Below are positions 37,401 to 51,000 of a stretch of 64,000 nt of DNA, piece after piece. Each line of letters starts with the position of its first letter. Within the stretch, counting starts at the first letter, position 1. The notes beneath the pieces were generated by a model that made no database searches, was not told where the DNA came from, and saw nothing but the letters and a program-made list of their open reading frames with translations. The position numbers and the translations under genes are program-made. This DNA comes from Stercorarius parasiticus (Eukaryota; Chordata; Aves; Charadriiformes; Stercorariidae): assembly GCA_013396915.1 (NCBI GenBank), contig VWZL01005122.1, positions 1,209,887 to 1,273,886 of the forward strand. Reading direction: 5' to 3'.

Positions 37401-39754
37401 TTCATTCTCCTTCTTTCCCAATGTCGGAATTGTCATTACTGTATTCTTTTAATCGCAAATGTTGAGTGCCCACCTCTGTTTTCTCAGCAGCTCAGTTCTT
37501 AGCCATCACAAAGCCAGAGCACCTTTTTCTTTCACGAGTTTTAATTTAATTAACAGTAAGATACAAAAATTGGATTTGAAAAAAAAAAATTAATAAGAAT
37601 TAAACAGAACACCAGATGGCTGTGTAAATCCTATTTAATAGAGAGCTGGAACAGGAACTTTTCTCATAACTGTATTATTAATAATTAACATATGGAGGAT
37701 GCTCCAAACAGAATACTCATGGTTGCATTAGATTATAATTTTTCACTGCGTTGGTCATGTGACTCAGATACTCAAGGGCAGGAGAAGTCCCAGCTCTCGT
37801 CAACTGCTGCAACAACCTGTGCTCCCCATTCATTTGCTCAGAGGATGCGGTTTTAACCTGCACAATAACTTGTGCACAAAATGCCTTCCAGGGACCTTCT
37901 CACCATTGAATGGGGCCCCACCTGCAGCATTTCCACCCCGCATGCGACCTAGAGAAGGTTAATCCCTGAATGGTCAAAAAAACCCTGCTGAGGAGACAGC
38001 GCTGCCCCTCCAAATGTGCAGTAACAGACACTGCCCCAAACACAGGCTGGGGCAGAGCTCAGCTGGCAAACCCTTAGGACGGTTAACTGGAAAAGTTTGA
38101 TGTTTGCAAGAGAAGCACAAGAAAATAAGGTGGAGAACAGAGGGCAGAAGCGGCCCAGCAGTGACAAGTAGTTCTGAAATGCTTCTCTTTGGAGAGCAAG
38201 GACTCTATCTGTGTCATGCGCCATGGTGGGTAGCTATGGCTCTGCGAGTTCTATGTGCTCTCAATTTGCAATTGTCCCGCAAATTCCTGCAATGCCATGC
38301 CCTGGCGAGGGACCGCTGCAGGGGAAAGGCGCAGAGGGTGCACTGGGGCACACCGCCCACCGCCTCGCACGCAGCCTGTGCATGAGCCTTGACACAAATG
38401 GAAAACTACATTTCGGGAACCTAAATGAAATGTTTCAGCTCCACAGCTTTCAGAGCTGTCTAGGTCACAGAAAATCTCTCTTGCTGCTGTTTGTCCTTCT
38501 TTGGAGCCAAATTAAGTTTAGGAATTTCTCACAGGATGAATGTTGATCTTTCTGTACCCCAAAGGCTGTAACGTGCACAGATATGGCTTGAAGCAGGACA
38601 GGAATATATTTTGCCATCTAAATGTGAAGCCTCAAGGAGGACAATTCCTCAAGAAAAAAGGCTTTCAGGAAGTTGGCTTTTTGCTTTTTTTTTCTGTGAT
38701 CCCTAGTGAATTTTTTCCCACTCCCTAGTTTCAGGAATATTTAACTGATGCCTTGTGAAGTCATTGATGGTTTGGACGGTGGTGGCAGGATGAAAAGTAT
38801 CTCTTCATCACTGGAGAGCCAGTTGATACTGTACAAATGTAATTTAATTTCTAAGTGAATAGTAGAAACACGGTGGTCATTCTCTTAAGCATATCCATGT
38901 AATTTTTCTTTTTACATTTTTAATTGCATATTACAGACATTTTGTCAGAGATTGTAAAGGGAAGGAGTTACTTCTCTTCCTCACAGAAAGTGTTTCTATG
39001 CCTCTGACTATTTCATTAGCGAGATTCCTTCCTTCCCCTAAAATCTGTGGTTCTGATGATTTCCTTTTGCCCAGATGTTTTAATTTCTTTTCTTTTCCAA
39101 GATGAATCTCATTTTGTTATTTCCTGCCCATACATCCATCCTCTCAAGGCTTGAATGAATCATTTCTCCATCCTGAGTGGTGTTTGCAATATTCCCAATT
39201 TACTGTAATGTGCAGACTTAATTATTTTCATTCGCAAAGTGCCACAGGGTCTTAGATGTCCATCAAGACATTGACAAGAGAGCACAGGAGCACATCAAAT
39301 CCATTGCATGGATGCCCATCACAGATAAAAGGATTTAAAATTACCTTTATTAATAATAAAATTCTCTTATAAAAGAGCAATTAATATGACCTGCTATAAA
39401 GCTGACCTTAGTTGCCCCCAATTTTGGCTTCATCTATCTCCCCATAGGCAGTAGACCTGCTAAAGTGCATTTTGGATGGAAAGTTAGGCGGGGATGAGTA
39501 CAGCCCCTCAAAAACTAATAGGAGTCAGAGTTTCAAGTTACCGAGGGAATTTTCTGAAGTGGTGTTCAAATTCGGGTATCTTCATGGGTACTGACCCAGT
39601 GTGCAGCTCTCCTGCACGGAGTTCTTGTCACGCACCTGTAGTGTCCACATTTCAGTATGTTGAGGGGATTCTATACCTCATGGTGAGAGGAGTCTCATCC
39701 TGTGAGTGAGTCTCTCTCTCCATCATCTCTGCTGCGAGTGAAGCCATCTACACT

Positions 39755-39798
39755 GGAGGCATCTGAGTTTGAGCACCAGCCCAAACTCAGATGTCTCT
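39755..39798. repeat. strong inverted repeat / hairpin
   Basis: Arms catctgagtttg (39760-39771) and caaactcagatg (39782-39793) are perfect reverse complements around a 10-base loop. Allowing G-U pairs, the stem extends five more pairs outward on each side to 39755 and 39798, for 17 pairs in RNA. It lies within unique-looking intron 3 sequence. It is short for a microRNA precursor, and I assign no function. Confidence 0.75.
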
Positions 39799-42700
39799 CC
39801 TGGGGGAGGAAGGGGCTATAGCACTTTAAATCTCTCCTCCTGTGCCCACTGTGGTTGGTTTTTTTATGGATACCAAAGGGAACTTGTTGATTGGCAGCTT
39901 TTTATTGTGGCATGTTTTCAGATGAATAATTAAATAATAAGGTTTTCCAAGTGGTTTTGATTCTGCACAGATAAGAAAACCCTGGTGTGTTAGAGGCTGG
40001 GTCTTCCAGTTCATTTGCTTGTTTTCAGATAAATGATTCAGTGATAAGTTTTATTCATACGTGTAAAAAAAAAAAAGAGAAACCAGACATTAGCAATAAA
40101 TCTCTTCAGAGAACATGCAGCCCACTAGAATATGAAACAGAAGCTGGCTCAAGAGCCGACCGCCTTGTCCACTCCCCTATAGAAGAGCACTTAGCGCAAA
40201 AAAAGAGCCTCTATCCTGTCTCATGGAAGTGAAATTGTAAATAAATTTTAGGCAGAACAAGGATTAAACTGAACCAACTAAAGAACTTTTGTAAAGTCTA
40301 CATTTTCTAGTTATACACCTCAGATATATCAGACTTAATTTAGTATCACACGAATTGAAAATGTAACAGAATAACAAAAAAAATCGCCCTCCACTACTAA
40401 GAGGATTATTAATTTTGTGGTTTCACTCAGCACTGGAGAGCATTTCCATCAATAGGTGAATTGCATTTGAAATGGTCCTGGCAGTTTCATTTACCCCATT
40501 ATTTTTGTTTTCTATTAGACTAATTTGTTTTTATTGGGTTTTATTTTGTGCCTGTTTACCATTCCGGTGCCTGGTCAAATCCTGTTTCTATCCACATTGC
40601 TCTTTCTAATGGGACCATGCCCTCTCCTTTACAGAGCTGCGCCGCACAGGTGGTTTGGGGCAATTATACAAGCATTGGGATGCTGGGATGACCTTCACTG
40701 CCTTGGTTCTGTCATCTTCTCACCTTTGCAAAGTGAGATCCTGATCTTGTTAATGTACTCACTGATTTAGCTGAGAGCAAAAGATCTATCCCAAACAAGA
40801 CACTTGCTTTTATAGAGCAGACCGAGGCGCAGCAAAGAGATGTGGTTGTAAACTGTAGCTATGCTAAGTGATCAAAATCAGAATTTTGGATTAGATAACT
40901 TAGGTCAACCAGCAAGTGGATCCAGATATTCAGTTTCCATAAAACTGGGGAATATGTGTCTATCTTGGGATTTGAGACAAATAACTATTTTCCCACGGTG
41001 AAGTGGCTCTAATAAGAAAGATTTTTTGGCTAAGAAAGGTGCATGTGAAAGGTTATACAAAGGTGTAATTTATTACTAAAACCATAATAAATACTTATAG
41101 TTCTATGCCTTAGAAGTAAATCGGAGACTGAGGTTGCACAATTTGTTTTTATTTTGTCCTGATAATTCCAGCTCATCTGGCCTACGCCTACAAATATGAA
41201 CATTTTCCCTTTGCTACAGGGTTTGTAAATGCTGAAGTTAGACTTCAGATATCAGGTCTGAATATTCACCAAGACTGTCATAAGGATCCACCTACAGAAG
41301 GAGCAAGAATCTCATGAATATGTGTGTGATGCCATTAGACAGTCCGAGGAACCCCAGGCACAGAGGGAAAGCTGCAGAAATCCTCAGGGCAGGGACGTTT
41401 CTTTGCTTCACGTTCTCTGTGTGTCTGCAGGAACTGCAATATCTCAGAGGACCTTTTCTCATGTCGTGTTTATTTTTATGCTACGGTCAGATCCCATTGA
41501 AGCTGGTCTTCATCAGTTGAATTTTCTTTCATCCAAGTTGAACAAGATTCCATGAAATTCTTGTTTTGCTTCTGGATGAAGGAATTTGGACCTGCTGATT
41601 TACTCTCCTTTGTAAGGTTACTTTTGTGCAAAGTGTTTTAAAAACTGGGCCTGTGGCCATGGATAGAATTTAACTATAATTAGAGCAGGTCTCTTTTGTG
41701 AAAAGGTCACAGTCTCACAGCATGGATATTTGGACTGGAACTTATTATTTTTCGTTTGTAAATAATAGGGCAAGTAGTTTTCTATTTCTTTCTTAAACTT
41801 TCTACAATTTTACTTGCACCAGTTATCAGGCACAACAGCGAACAGTGAGCAAAGTTCCAGCCGTACTTACGCTCTGACAGCCTCATTTGTCATAGTTTAA
41901 TAGCACCACCACTTGCTAAAGGCAGATTTTGGATTATGAAATAAGTGTATTATATCCCATCTGCATCTGCTAAAGTGTCTCAGAATAGTTTCTTCAAAAC
42001 AAAGGTGTCTTTGTCCGCTTGGAGACTCACAGAGCAGAGTACAAGGTGAAGATAAGAAAAGGCATATGCATATACTGGCCTTTTCCTGTACCGTGTATTT
42101 CCTAGCAAGCTTCAGTAATTTCCACTGAGCTTTTTTCCACCTCCTGCTCTGCTTCGGGTGAAATGATTCTGCAAGTAGGTGGGTCTTTTACGGGATCAAA
42201 AAACTGTTCTGACTTATTTTTCCATTTTTTCAAGGTTTGGTTTTGTTTTGTTATTCAGCAAATGTATGTTTCAGTTCAGGCAAATTATTTTTTTCAGTAT
42301 AAATCCAGATTCTTTGTATAAGCTTTGAGACTTAAAAATGCTTAAAATATTGAAGGAATCTTCAAAAATGAGAAGAGGTTTAAAAGCAAAGTTATTATGT
42401 TTTGTTTTAATATTTTCATTGCCTTTTTCTTCTGTTGTGGGCATGTGTTTACCCTTTAATTTATCTGATCCTCTTTGGTGAAATGGCAGGACAGCTTTTA
42501 CCCTTCGGGGGACAGCAGTAATATCCTGCTTCCACCTTTCCCTGAGTTTCTTCCACACCTGCCGATATTTGCTGGTCCTCCCAGAGCATCTTCAGCAACC
42601 CAGTGAAAGGGATGATTCCATATCTCCTTTGATGAGGATTTTGCAGGGAGAAATGCAATGTTGCCTACAAGGAAGCGGAGAGGGGCAAGCCCAGCTTTCC

Positions 42701-43864
42701 ATCCCTTCCCACCTCTGGTTTTGCTCAAGCACAAGCACTGCTGCCGAGTAAAAGCCAACTCGCCTTCCACATCAGGGCTGGCGTCGGTCCTGCTGGAAAC
42801 ACCAGCACGGAGAGCTCAGCTCAGTCTGCCTTTGTCAGGTGTCTCATGAACTCTTCTTAATAATACTTAGGCACCCCCATCTTTTCAGAGCACACAATGT
42901 GTGTGGCTCAGATCCCACTTGGTTTTTCCTATGTGTGGATCCCTGCAGGAGCACAGCTCCTGTGCTCCCTGGCAACATCCCCCACAAAATGGGAAAAGCC
43001 ATGCGTGCAATCCACTTGATGTCCCCCTCCATTTCCCTTGTAATTCAGCGGCACAGCTTGACGATTGACTCAAATGAGTCATCAAAACGGTTTCGGCTTT
43101 TTCGCTAGGATCTCCGGCATTTGAAGCATTACGCACCCAACCAGGGGTTCCTGTGAGCAGGCGCTGCAGCTTAAAATGTGTTAATCAATGTAGGCTTGCA
43201 GAAGCGATAAGATACATCAAAAGCCAAATGTTTAATAATGAACCTAAAAAGGTTGGTCGAAGGGCATGAATGCAGCTACATGACGGAAAGAAAAATAGCT
43301 CATCCCTGCCCCTGCCAGTGTCTCTTGACACTACCAATGTTCTCCTGAAAATCTATTTATACAGCTCCTTTTCTAGCTCTACTCACTGATTAAACACATC
43401 GCTGCTCATCTGAATTGCAGCTTTTGTTTGCTGAGGTTTGCCAGCGTTTGTTATAAGGCTTACAGCAAAGGGACGAGCTGGAGAGGACACGGCAGGAGTG
43501 TCTATGTGAAAGCAGGAAAGTTAAAGTCACAAGTTTGAGCTGTTACTTCTGACGTGCAGGTTTTTAAAGAGTTTTCACCTGTTCGCTGATGAGTTTTTCC
43601 TTCCTACCTCAGCCCCTGGCTATTTAGCGTAGGGCGCATTAGCAAAGCAAGATGATCCTGTCTGAGTGGTTCATTCTTTTACCTCAATGGTAGATTTCTG
43701 CGCTCATAACAGAATTAGAATTATTTCAATAATAGAAAAAGATACTGGTTTTTTTCTGCATGATTAATTCCAATCATCTGAGGCTGACCTCTGCCTTATA
43801 CCTGTCTTGCCATAAGTTTCCTTATTTCTGCTGACAGCATTTTTCTGTCCAAGATAGCTATCTT

Positions 43865-43880
43865 CCCCCCCGCCCCCCCC
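43865..43880. repeat. C7-G-C8 tract
   Basis: A run of seven C, one G and eight C stands out from the AT-rich surroundings. The complementary strand has two long G runs that could in principle form a G-quadruplex. Confidence 0.7.
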
Positions 43881-45799
43881 TTCTCTTTGATGCGTGAGCA
43901 TGGTCTGCGACTCCCAAGAATTTCCTGGATTTTTTTCACCTGGCTGTAGCTTATCTGTTATGTGCCACAGGATGAGAGAGATGCTCTTCAGGTAGGGACC
44001 ATGGGATGTTTTGTATAGGGCGTTTAAGCAGTGCTTAACCGCTGAGAGCTCAGGCAACCCCAGTGCTAAGACTGAACAGCACCGGTAACCGGAGTCCTCA
44101 TCACAGACCCTTTCTCTGTCCAATCTAATAGAAAATAAAAAAATAAATTCTCTCTATTACAGTGTTTTCTATCAGAAGGAACTTCCTATACAGTTATAGA
44201 GCTATAAAGGTACTTTATTGTCTGCGTAGTGAAACTTATGCGTTTTTGAACAAGTATACTGAGGAAAAAAATCTCACTCTGTCATGAGAGTTGTAAAGTG
44301 CTTTCCCACAATGCGTATACATGATAAGCTATGAGAAAGAGCTGTCATACATCAAATTAGACAGCAATGTAGAAAAGTTATCGTTCAATGTGGTATCCAC
44401 AGTGGTCTCTAAAACATTCTCTTTATTTCTATGTGTAAAACAGCTCCTTCGGGCCCTTTGAATTCCCACTGAAGGCTTTGAGAGATTTTTTCCATATTCT
44501 AGACAATATTCATTTCACTCATTTAATCCCCTGTAGCACAGAACAGCAGCTTTCGGAGTTGTCAATACTTCCCTGTGCCGTTCAGCGGCTTTCAAAACCA
44601 CCGCTTTGGCAGCTTCATTGTTTGAGCTGGCTCTTCAGATTTTGATGTGTGACTTTATTTTAATTTTTATTTTTATTTTTTATTAGACTTTTTTTAACTT
44701 AAAAATATGTGTGACTGATAGGCTGGAGGGAAATACAGTTTTCTTCCTAAATCACAGAGGTATGCACGCCATAAGGAAAGACCACTCACTGGGGTCTCTG
44801 TGCCGTGGGACCAGAAAGCTGCCACTGCGGTTTCGGAATGCAGAAGCATTGGAAAGCATTTCGCTTGAGCTCCCAGTTCCTGATGCATTACCTTTATCAG
44901 CTTGGAGGGGACTCGCTTTGCTCATGAGATAAAGCACTTAATGCTTTTTAAATGGCTTTTTTTGGACTCACGCAACCCCCTCCGCTGCCAGTGCTTCCAT
45001 TTCAATCAGCAATATCTTGCCCTTCTGCACAGTCCCGGCCGCGTCGGTCTTGTTGCAACGCTTTCTGCCCTTCTCTCCTTCTGTGCAGCCACAGTGTCCC
45101 CCTAAAAGCCTCCTAGCCTCATTTTCCAGTACTGAAGAAAGGGAAATAGCATTCACTGGGAGCTTTGAAAAAGCAATGCACCATTTAGGCCTCTGAAATT
45201 CAATATACCACATCACCGTTTTTTATTACACTTTGAAATATTCTGCCTTGAAGCTTTTGTCTCAAGCTCTTTTTTTTTTTTCTGTGTCTATGACACTAAG
45301 CAAAGCGTTAGTGTAATCTTTAACTTGGTGTCAGTGCCCATTCCCAGAGAAGAGAGAATGTTAAATGGCACTGTAACATCTCTGATGAGATCTAAGATCA
45401 ATTTCTGAAATGTTGATAGAGAGGGGGTTCGCACCGTCCAAGGGTCACTGCGTATTTCATTAATATCTGATGCAGCCAACCTAATGAAAAACTGTACTGC
45501 TTGCTGTAAGCAAATAACAGATCTAAACTCATTCATGCTCTTATCTTTCTTATCCTGATCTCATTTTTTCCCTCATTTTTGTAATAATCGAACTAAGATG
45601 AACACCATCAAGGCTCTATGGTGTGCTGCCAATCTTTATTGCCTTGTAAAAAATAAATTGTTCCAATGAACTGGGCTTTATGGCAATTCCTTCTCAATTT
45701 TCCTATATTTGTATTTTTGTTGTAACTGTTCCCAGAGTGAAACAATGAACAGATTAAAATGTCTGATGAATTCTCTGAAATGCCAACCAGCAAAAGTCT

Positions 45800-47100
45800 T
45801 TGACTGTCTCATTGCCAAGGACAACTGAATTTCTTTGTCTGAATCAATTCTCATAATGCGGTGAACAATTACAAGAGCAGGAGGAAGCCTGGCTGTTGCT
45901 TTGGCCCTTCATCTCAGGAGTCTGCACATTTACCAATGTAATTTTCCTTTCCACAGAGTTGCTACAATTGCTGTTGAATTCATCATATCTGAAGATAAAA
46001 TTTACAAAGGGAATCAATTCTCTGTCTAGCTTCCTTCCACTTCATCTTTCTGTCCGTTTGCCAGAAAGGTAGCGAGCCCTAGCAGCATTAGCACAAACAC
46101 AAACACCGGGCATTAGGAAATGCCTCCTTGCAATGCTGCTGTCATCACCTCAAACTTCAACTTCAAATGCTCAGAAAGGCTGGGACTGATGATTTATAGA
46201 TTATCTTTTTTGAAAGCTCTGGTTTTTTGAAAGCAGCTTAAAATAAAACCTATTAAAAAGTTAATATTTCCAGGAAAAAATTCTAAAGACAAAAGCGGTT
46301 AAAAGTACCTATTAAATTTCTTCACTCTGATAGATTTATTCAGTGGAAGGGGTAAAGTCTTATTTTCTGTTTTTTAATTTTTGAGAAATGCAGGCCCCAA
46401 AGCCTGATTCATCTGAAGTGCTTTTTAAATAGCTGCTAATGTGCTGTTAAAGAAGAAAACGAGTTATTCCATGGCGATCCTAATTACTGTGCAACTGTAT
46501 TTCATTCTGCACTAGCAATGAACTGATCATTTAAATTCCCAGTAACGGGGTTTTTTATTATGCAAACGTCTAGAAAAGAGTCCATTAAATTCCTGATTTG
46601 ATCACCATTTCACAGATAGCGAAGATGGAAGCGCAGTCACAATTTTCTCTACTTTTCAGTCCCAATAAAACTACAGACTGAAATCCCTGCAGCTGGTTGC
46701 AGCTGGAAGGGCTGAAGCAGGGCAATGGGGCAGCTGCCAGACACGGTCCATGGCCACCCAGCCAAGTAGGGGCAACAGCAGCAACAAAACCCCCAGTAGC
46801 CTCTGCTTTCCTTCTCTCTTTCTCTCTCTACCCCCTTCACCCTCCCCCTCACCTCCAGAAATTTCTGCTTTTTGAAGTAGTGGAAGGTTTTACATTGCCC
46901 TCCTAAGAACATCTATTCACCCACAAAAGTCATAAACGAAACACTCCGTTCTGCTAATGCAATCAGCTGCATTAGCAACATGTTTATTTTTCATCTTTCC
47001 TTTCACTTATTTTTCCTTTTAATTATCTTTCTTTGTGATTAAAGACAGTCACATTCTAAATTCAATCACCCTGAAGAACAATATGAAATAAAGAAGTTTA
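45800..47100. promoter_or_regulatory. candidate conserved noncoding block upstream of exon 4
   Basis: This unique-looking, AT-rich stretch lacks simple repeats and carries many TAAT/ATTA and ATGCAAAT-like words, including ctaattactg near 46480 and tatgcaaac near 46560. It also holds the perfect palindrome at 46952-46977. Its texture resembles vertebrate conserved enhancers, but no alignment is available, so confidence is low. Confidence 0.22.
46952..46977. repeat. 10-bp perfect inverted repeat with homeodomain-type half-sites
   Basis: tgctaatgca at 46952-46961 and its exact reverse complement tgcattagca at 46968-46977 are separated by six bases (atcagc). Each arm contains TAATGCA, a homeodomain/POU-like word, so the pair could serve as a symmetric binding site. 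Function is inferred only. Confidence 0.6.
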
Positions 47101-47903
47101 ATCTTTTATTATAAAACTCTTCCGTGGGATCCAGTGGTGCTGTAATTTTACCATTAAGAAATTGCCCTTTTCAGTTGTCTGCTGCTCGCCTTTTCTTTCT
47201 CCTCTGAACAATAAACCGAAGAAGAGTCTCAGTTACAGGATACAAAACATGTACTTTCTGTACCAGAGCACCACAGCTTTTCCTTCTGCTTTTAAATTTG
47301 TCTTTTTGTCCAATCAGTAAAGAATGAGCTGTCATTTTTTTGAAATGTAACCAGAGATAAAGCATTTAAAGCAGCAAAATACCAGCCAGACCTCTTCTAG
47401 TTTACAGGAGAAGGAGAACCATGCAGAATGGTTCACTTTGGGTCCATGCGCAGTGAATAGAGCAATGTGATATCAGTGCTGTGTTAAGCTGCTATTTCAA
47501 CGTCTTTAGCAAGTTATCAGAGGTGTTTTTCAGCTTGACGTCAAACTGCCTCTCTGTCTTTTCTGAATCTCCATGTAGACTGTCTCAGCTGTAAACGCTG
47601 ACCCAACAGAGGCACTTTGTCAGTGCTGACCACTGATGGATGTTGGGTTTTGGCACAGACAGTCTGCTGTCTAAGAAAACTTTTATCTAGAGAAGACAAG
47701 AAGCAGAAGTGAAACACGTTCTGCAAATACCTGGGGATTTTGGGTGCCTGGTTTGTGGTTTTCTGTCTGTGACACCATAAACTTTGTTGGACAACAAAGA
47801 CATGCCCTCTCTCATTCCACTAGCAAGTTCAGCAGGTTACTCACTGAAAGCTCCTCCTCTTCAGACAACGCTACTGATACTTCTATTTCTGGTTCTTTCA
47901 CAG

Positions 47904-48068
47904 TTTGTTGCTCACCCCAACTGCCAGCAGCAATTGCTCACCATGTGGTATGAAAACCTCTCAGGCTTACGGCAGCAATCTATAGCTGTGAAGTTCTTGG
48001 CTGTCTTTGGGGTCTCCATTGGCCTGCCGTTCCTCGCCATAGCCTACTGGATCGCTCCCTGCAGCAAG
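47904..48068 (+). CDS. TRPC7: TRPC7 coding exon 4: linker end and pre-S1 elbow (residues 322-376)
   Basis: The exon holds exactly 55 codons, phase 0-0, starting [20 protein letters not shown] and ending YWIAPCSK before donor gtacaa. It completes the linker helices and carries a hydrophobic stretch at about residues 348-372. That stretch corresponds to the membrane-embedded pre-S1 elbow of TRPC3/6 structures rather than to S1 itself. The sequence is very close to mammalian TRPC7, and [13 protein letters not shown] and WYENLSGLR are hallmarks of the TRPC3/6/7 group. Like exon 3 it is frame-neutral, so skipping exon 4, or exons 3 and 4 together (116 residues), keeps the frame. TRPC6 has a known isoform missing a stretch of that same length. 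Confidence 0.96.
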
Positions 48069-51000
48069 GTACAAACTTATAAAGGTGCATGTTTTTTATG
48101 GTCGTTTCTATCCAGGGCCTGGAATGAAGTCACATAGTTTTCTGTAGCGCTGTTGGAAAGTGATTCATGCAGTCCTCTAAGACTGCCCCAGAGGAGAGCA
48201 AACCTGAGGTATTGCTTGGTATACACAAATGGAGCTATTAGGCAGGGTTTGAGGTTCCTCTTTACAGGTCATAAAGGTGGAGTGGGGGGAAAAGAGGGTG
48301 AGACAGTGGATGATGAGAAAAGAAGAGGAAACACAAGGAATGGATAGGAGATAATGTTGTGGGAGCGGAGTGAAGAAAGAATAGAAGAACCACCAAACCA
48401 GTGAACAAGTAAAGAAGAGCTTTGTTGCCCTAAAAAGCACCTCTGATGTTTAAACTCTTGTTCCTGTTAAGTACTTTCTGTTGCAGGTTTCTCCCTTCTT
48501 CAGTGCTCCTTCCTTCCCTTTCCTTTTTCATCTTAAATTTTTTGTTAATGGAGCGTTTTTATGGCACATGTACCTGAAACTCTGGCAAGCCCCAGGGGAC
48601 TGCGTAGTGCTGCAGGGAAGACCAGACTCAATCATACAAACTTTATGGTTTTGAGGGAAAAGCTGATGAAACTTGGAAAACTGCTGTACCTAAATATGGC
48701 TGTGGTACGTCTCACAGCATCAGATGGAGCAGGAGAGTTTTGCCAAGACCTAGAGGTCATAGAACCAGAGCCAACCATTAGCTTAGGTAAAAGCTTAAGC
48801 TGTTGCTGGTATGAAATCTGTAGTGAGATTTCCATCCTGAAAGAATCTGCTCAAGCAAGTGGAGATAAATAGGTGGGTGGCTGAGTGATAAATAGCTTTT
48901 TCACTACTCTTGCAACAGAATAAAGGGGTGGCAGGGAAGAAGATCATTTCACATTCAGCAATAGCCAGCAACATCATCCATTACAAGGTAGAGGTCTTCA
49001 GCAAGAGGCTTATCAGAGGTACTTAAATTTGATCAAAATTACCCCTGGCGCTGGTAATTTGTTCAGTCTTGAAAGCATCTTTTCCCATTTCCTTTAAAAG
49101 CCAGTGACGAATCCTTTCTAAATTTGTCAAGCCCCAAAAAATTATAGATCTGTGGATGGGTATTAAGGAAAGACTACAATTTGAAAAGATTTATGTTAGT
49201 GCAATCAGACAAACCTTTTGAAAACAGTCTTCTGGAACATCTGAGATAATAAAACATGTTTAAGCCTTGGTGTCCTCCAAAACGTTTCCAAGGAAAGTAC
49301 TTTCTCTTAGAGTAATTGGGAATGTAACTTCATTTGCTCAAGGTTTGTATCAGCACAAAACCTCACAGCTTTTATGAACACTGGACAGGACTCCGGAGTT
49401 GCACACAGCAAAGTGAAAGCTGGGCTGTGTTGTGGGTGGTTTTGGTTAGGTCATAGAGGGATTTCATGTGCGGAATCACCATGCTGATTCCGTTCTGTCG
49501 GAGCTCAGTCTAGCGGGGATTTATGAAGCTGTCTCATTTCCTTCACCTCTGTTGAATGTGCCGGGGGTTGGCACACCATCCAACAGCAACATTTGTGCTG
49601 TATTCTCAGAATTGCAGAGGCTGTACTGGAATATAGCAATAGGTGGGGAGGACAATTGGACTAGAAATAAGTGGAGAATTTAAATGAAAAGCATAAAAAC
49701 TAAGGAAAAAGCTGAGGCAACAGATTCAAAATAAATCAGTCTTACAGCAGAAATAAAAAATTATTGAGAAAGTTACTTGGTTTCAATTTCTTGAGGTAGG
49801 TGTATTAAAATTAAAAAAAAATGGAGGGAGGGGGACTTAACTTTTCATTGACTGCGATTTCATTACACTAAACCTTTTGTGCGTTCTTATTTTTCAGTGT
49901 CCCTTTCTTTTCACTCCACTTTAGACTGTGAAAAACCATACTTCGCCTGCTGTCATAAAGTCAGATTGAAAGTTCTTTCAGGCAGGAATTGTCTTTTAAC
50001 GCGTGGGTTTGCTTTGATCGGAACAATGTAGTCTTGATTTTTATTTGGGGCCTGTGATAGAAATAATTGAATAATGAATGTGTTTTTCCCCCGTGAATTG
50101 GTACCTCACCCAAAATCGTCAGTATTTGGTTCAAGAGCAGAGGGTCGGTGCATGAGCCTTGTATCCTCTCACGGTGTTATTGCAGACAATTTTACACAGG
50201 CAGCGAATCCGCTGACAGGACAGTGATGTTAACAGAAGATTTGCGTGTGATGCTCTGAGCAGACCAATTTTGCTTCGGTTGATTTTGCAAGCGTTTTGTT
50301 TGCTTTTAAGTCATGGAAACGATCTTGATGTTATACAACCGGGTAATTAAATAATTTTTCCATATTAACAATCAGCTAAGATATTTAACATAAATCAAAT
50401 CAGGTCTGACTTAAAAGACACACGGATGGCCAGGCATGAGTCAGGGGCTCATTTCTGGGCTAAGACAGTGAGAAAAATGAAGGAAATTTCTGTAGTTTGG
50501 AATGCTGGTTATAGGAACTGTCCTGGCCAAAATTTAGTAAATAGTATTAACTGGAGTTTGCAACTGAACTCTTAAGTCTTCTTTTGTATTCAGTTGCACA
50601 GAGCTGTCTTTATGAAAACCAATTTTAGCGTAGGTTGGTCATTCACTTCTGGATGCACAAGCTGTTGACAAGACCCACAGAGCGTAAGCCCATCCTATCC
50701 TGGAATATCTGTGTTGACTCATCCATCTCATAGAGGCCATGACCCTGAAATGCACCATTGCTTTACATGTTGGTGTCCAAAACTTTTTTCCCTGGTGATC
50801 AAAAGAGAAGATAAGGGATAGAATGGAAAAATTGCACAGTCTGCTGCCCAAAAATATAATGACAAGAGCAAGCAGGACCGTTTGGACTGTCTGCAGAACT
50901 TCAAGAAGTATTTTCATTCTTCTCTGGGTGGTTGAAGTGCTCATTCAAATATTACAACACTAACAGAGACCATTTATACACAGCCTTCACTGCCTGGGCT

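Larger units (their letters stand above)
31572..47903 (+). other. TRPC7: TRPC7 intron 3 (16,332 bp)
   Basis: Donor gtaagc at 31572 and acceptor ttcacag ending at 47903; phase 0. Contents that can be named are a CR1 LINE 3' fragment at 32376-32430, a 10-bp tandem repeat at 32518-32543, a T-rich run at 34384-34409, a strong inverted repeat at 39755-39798, a C-tract at 43865-43880 and an AT-rich, motif-rich block near 45.8-47.1 kb. Short old-repeat words occur near 31.66, 31.88 and 32.11 kb. No coding exon, RNA gene or neighbouring gene is evident. Confidence 0.85.

Noticed and set aside
47784..48137. 117-codon frame containing exon 4 read as one ORF
   Set aside because: Only 47904-48068 matches TRPC7; the rest is intron read-through on both sides.
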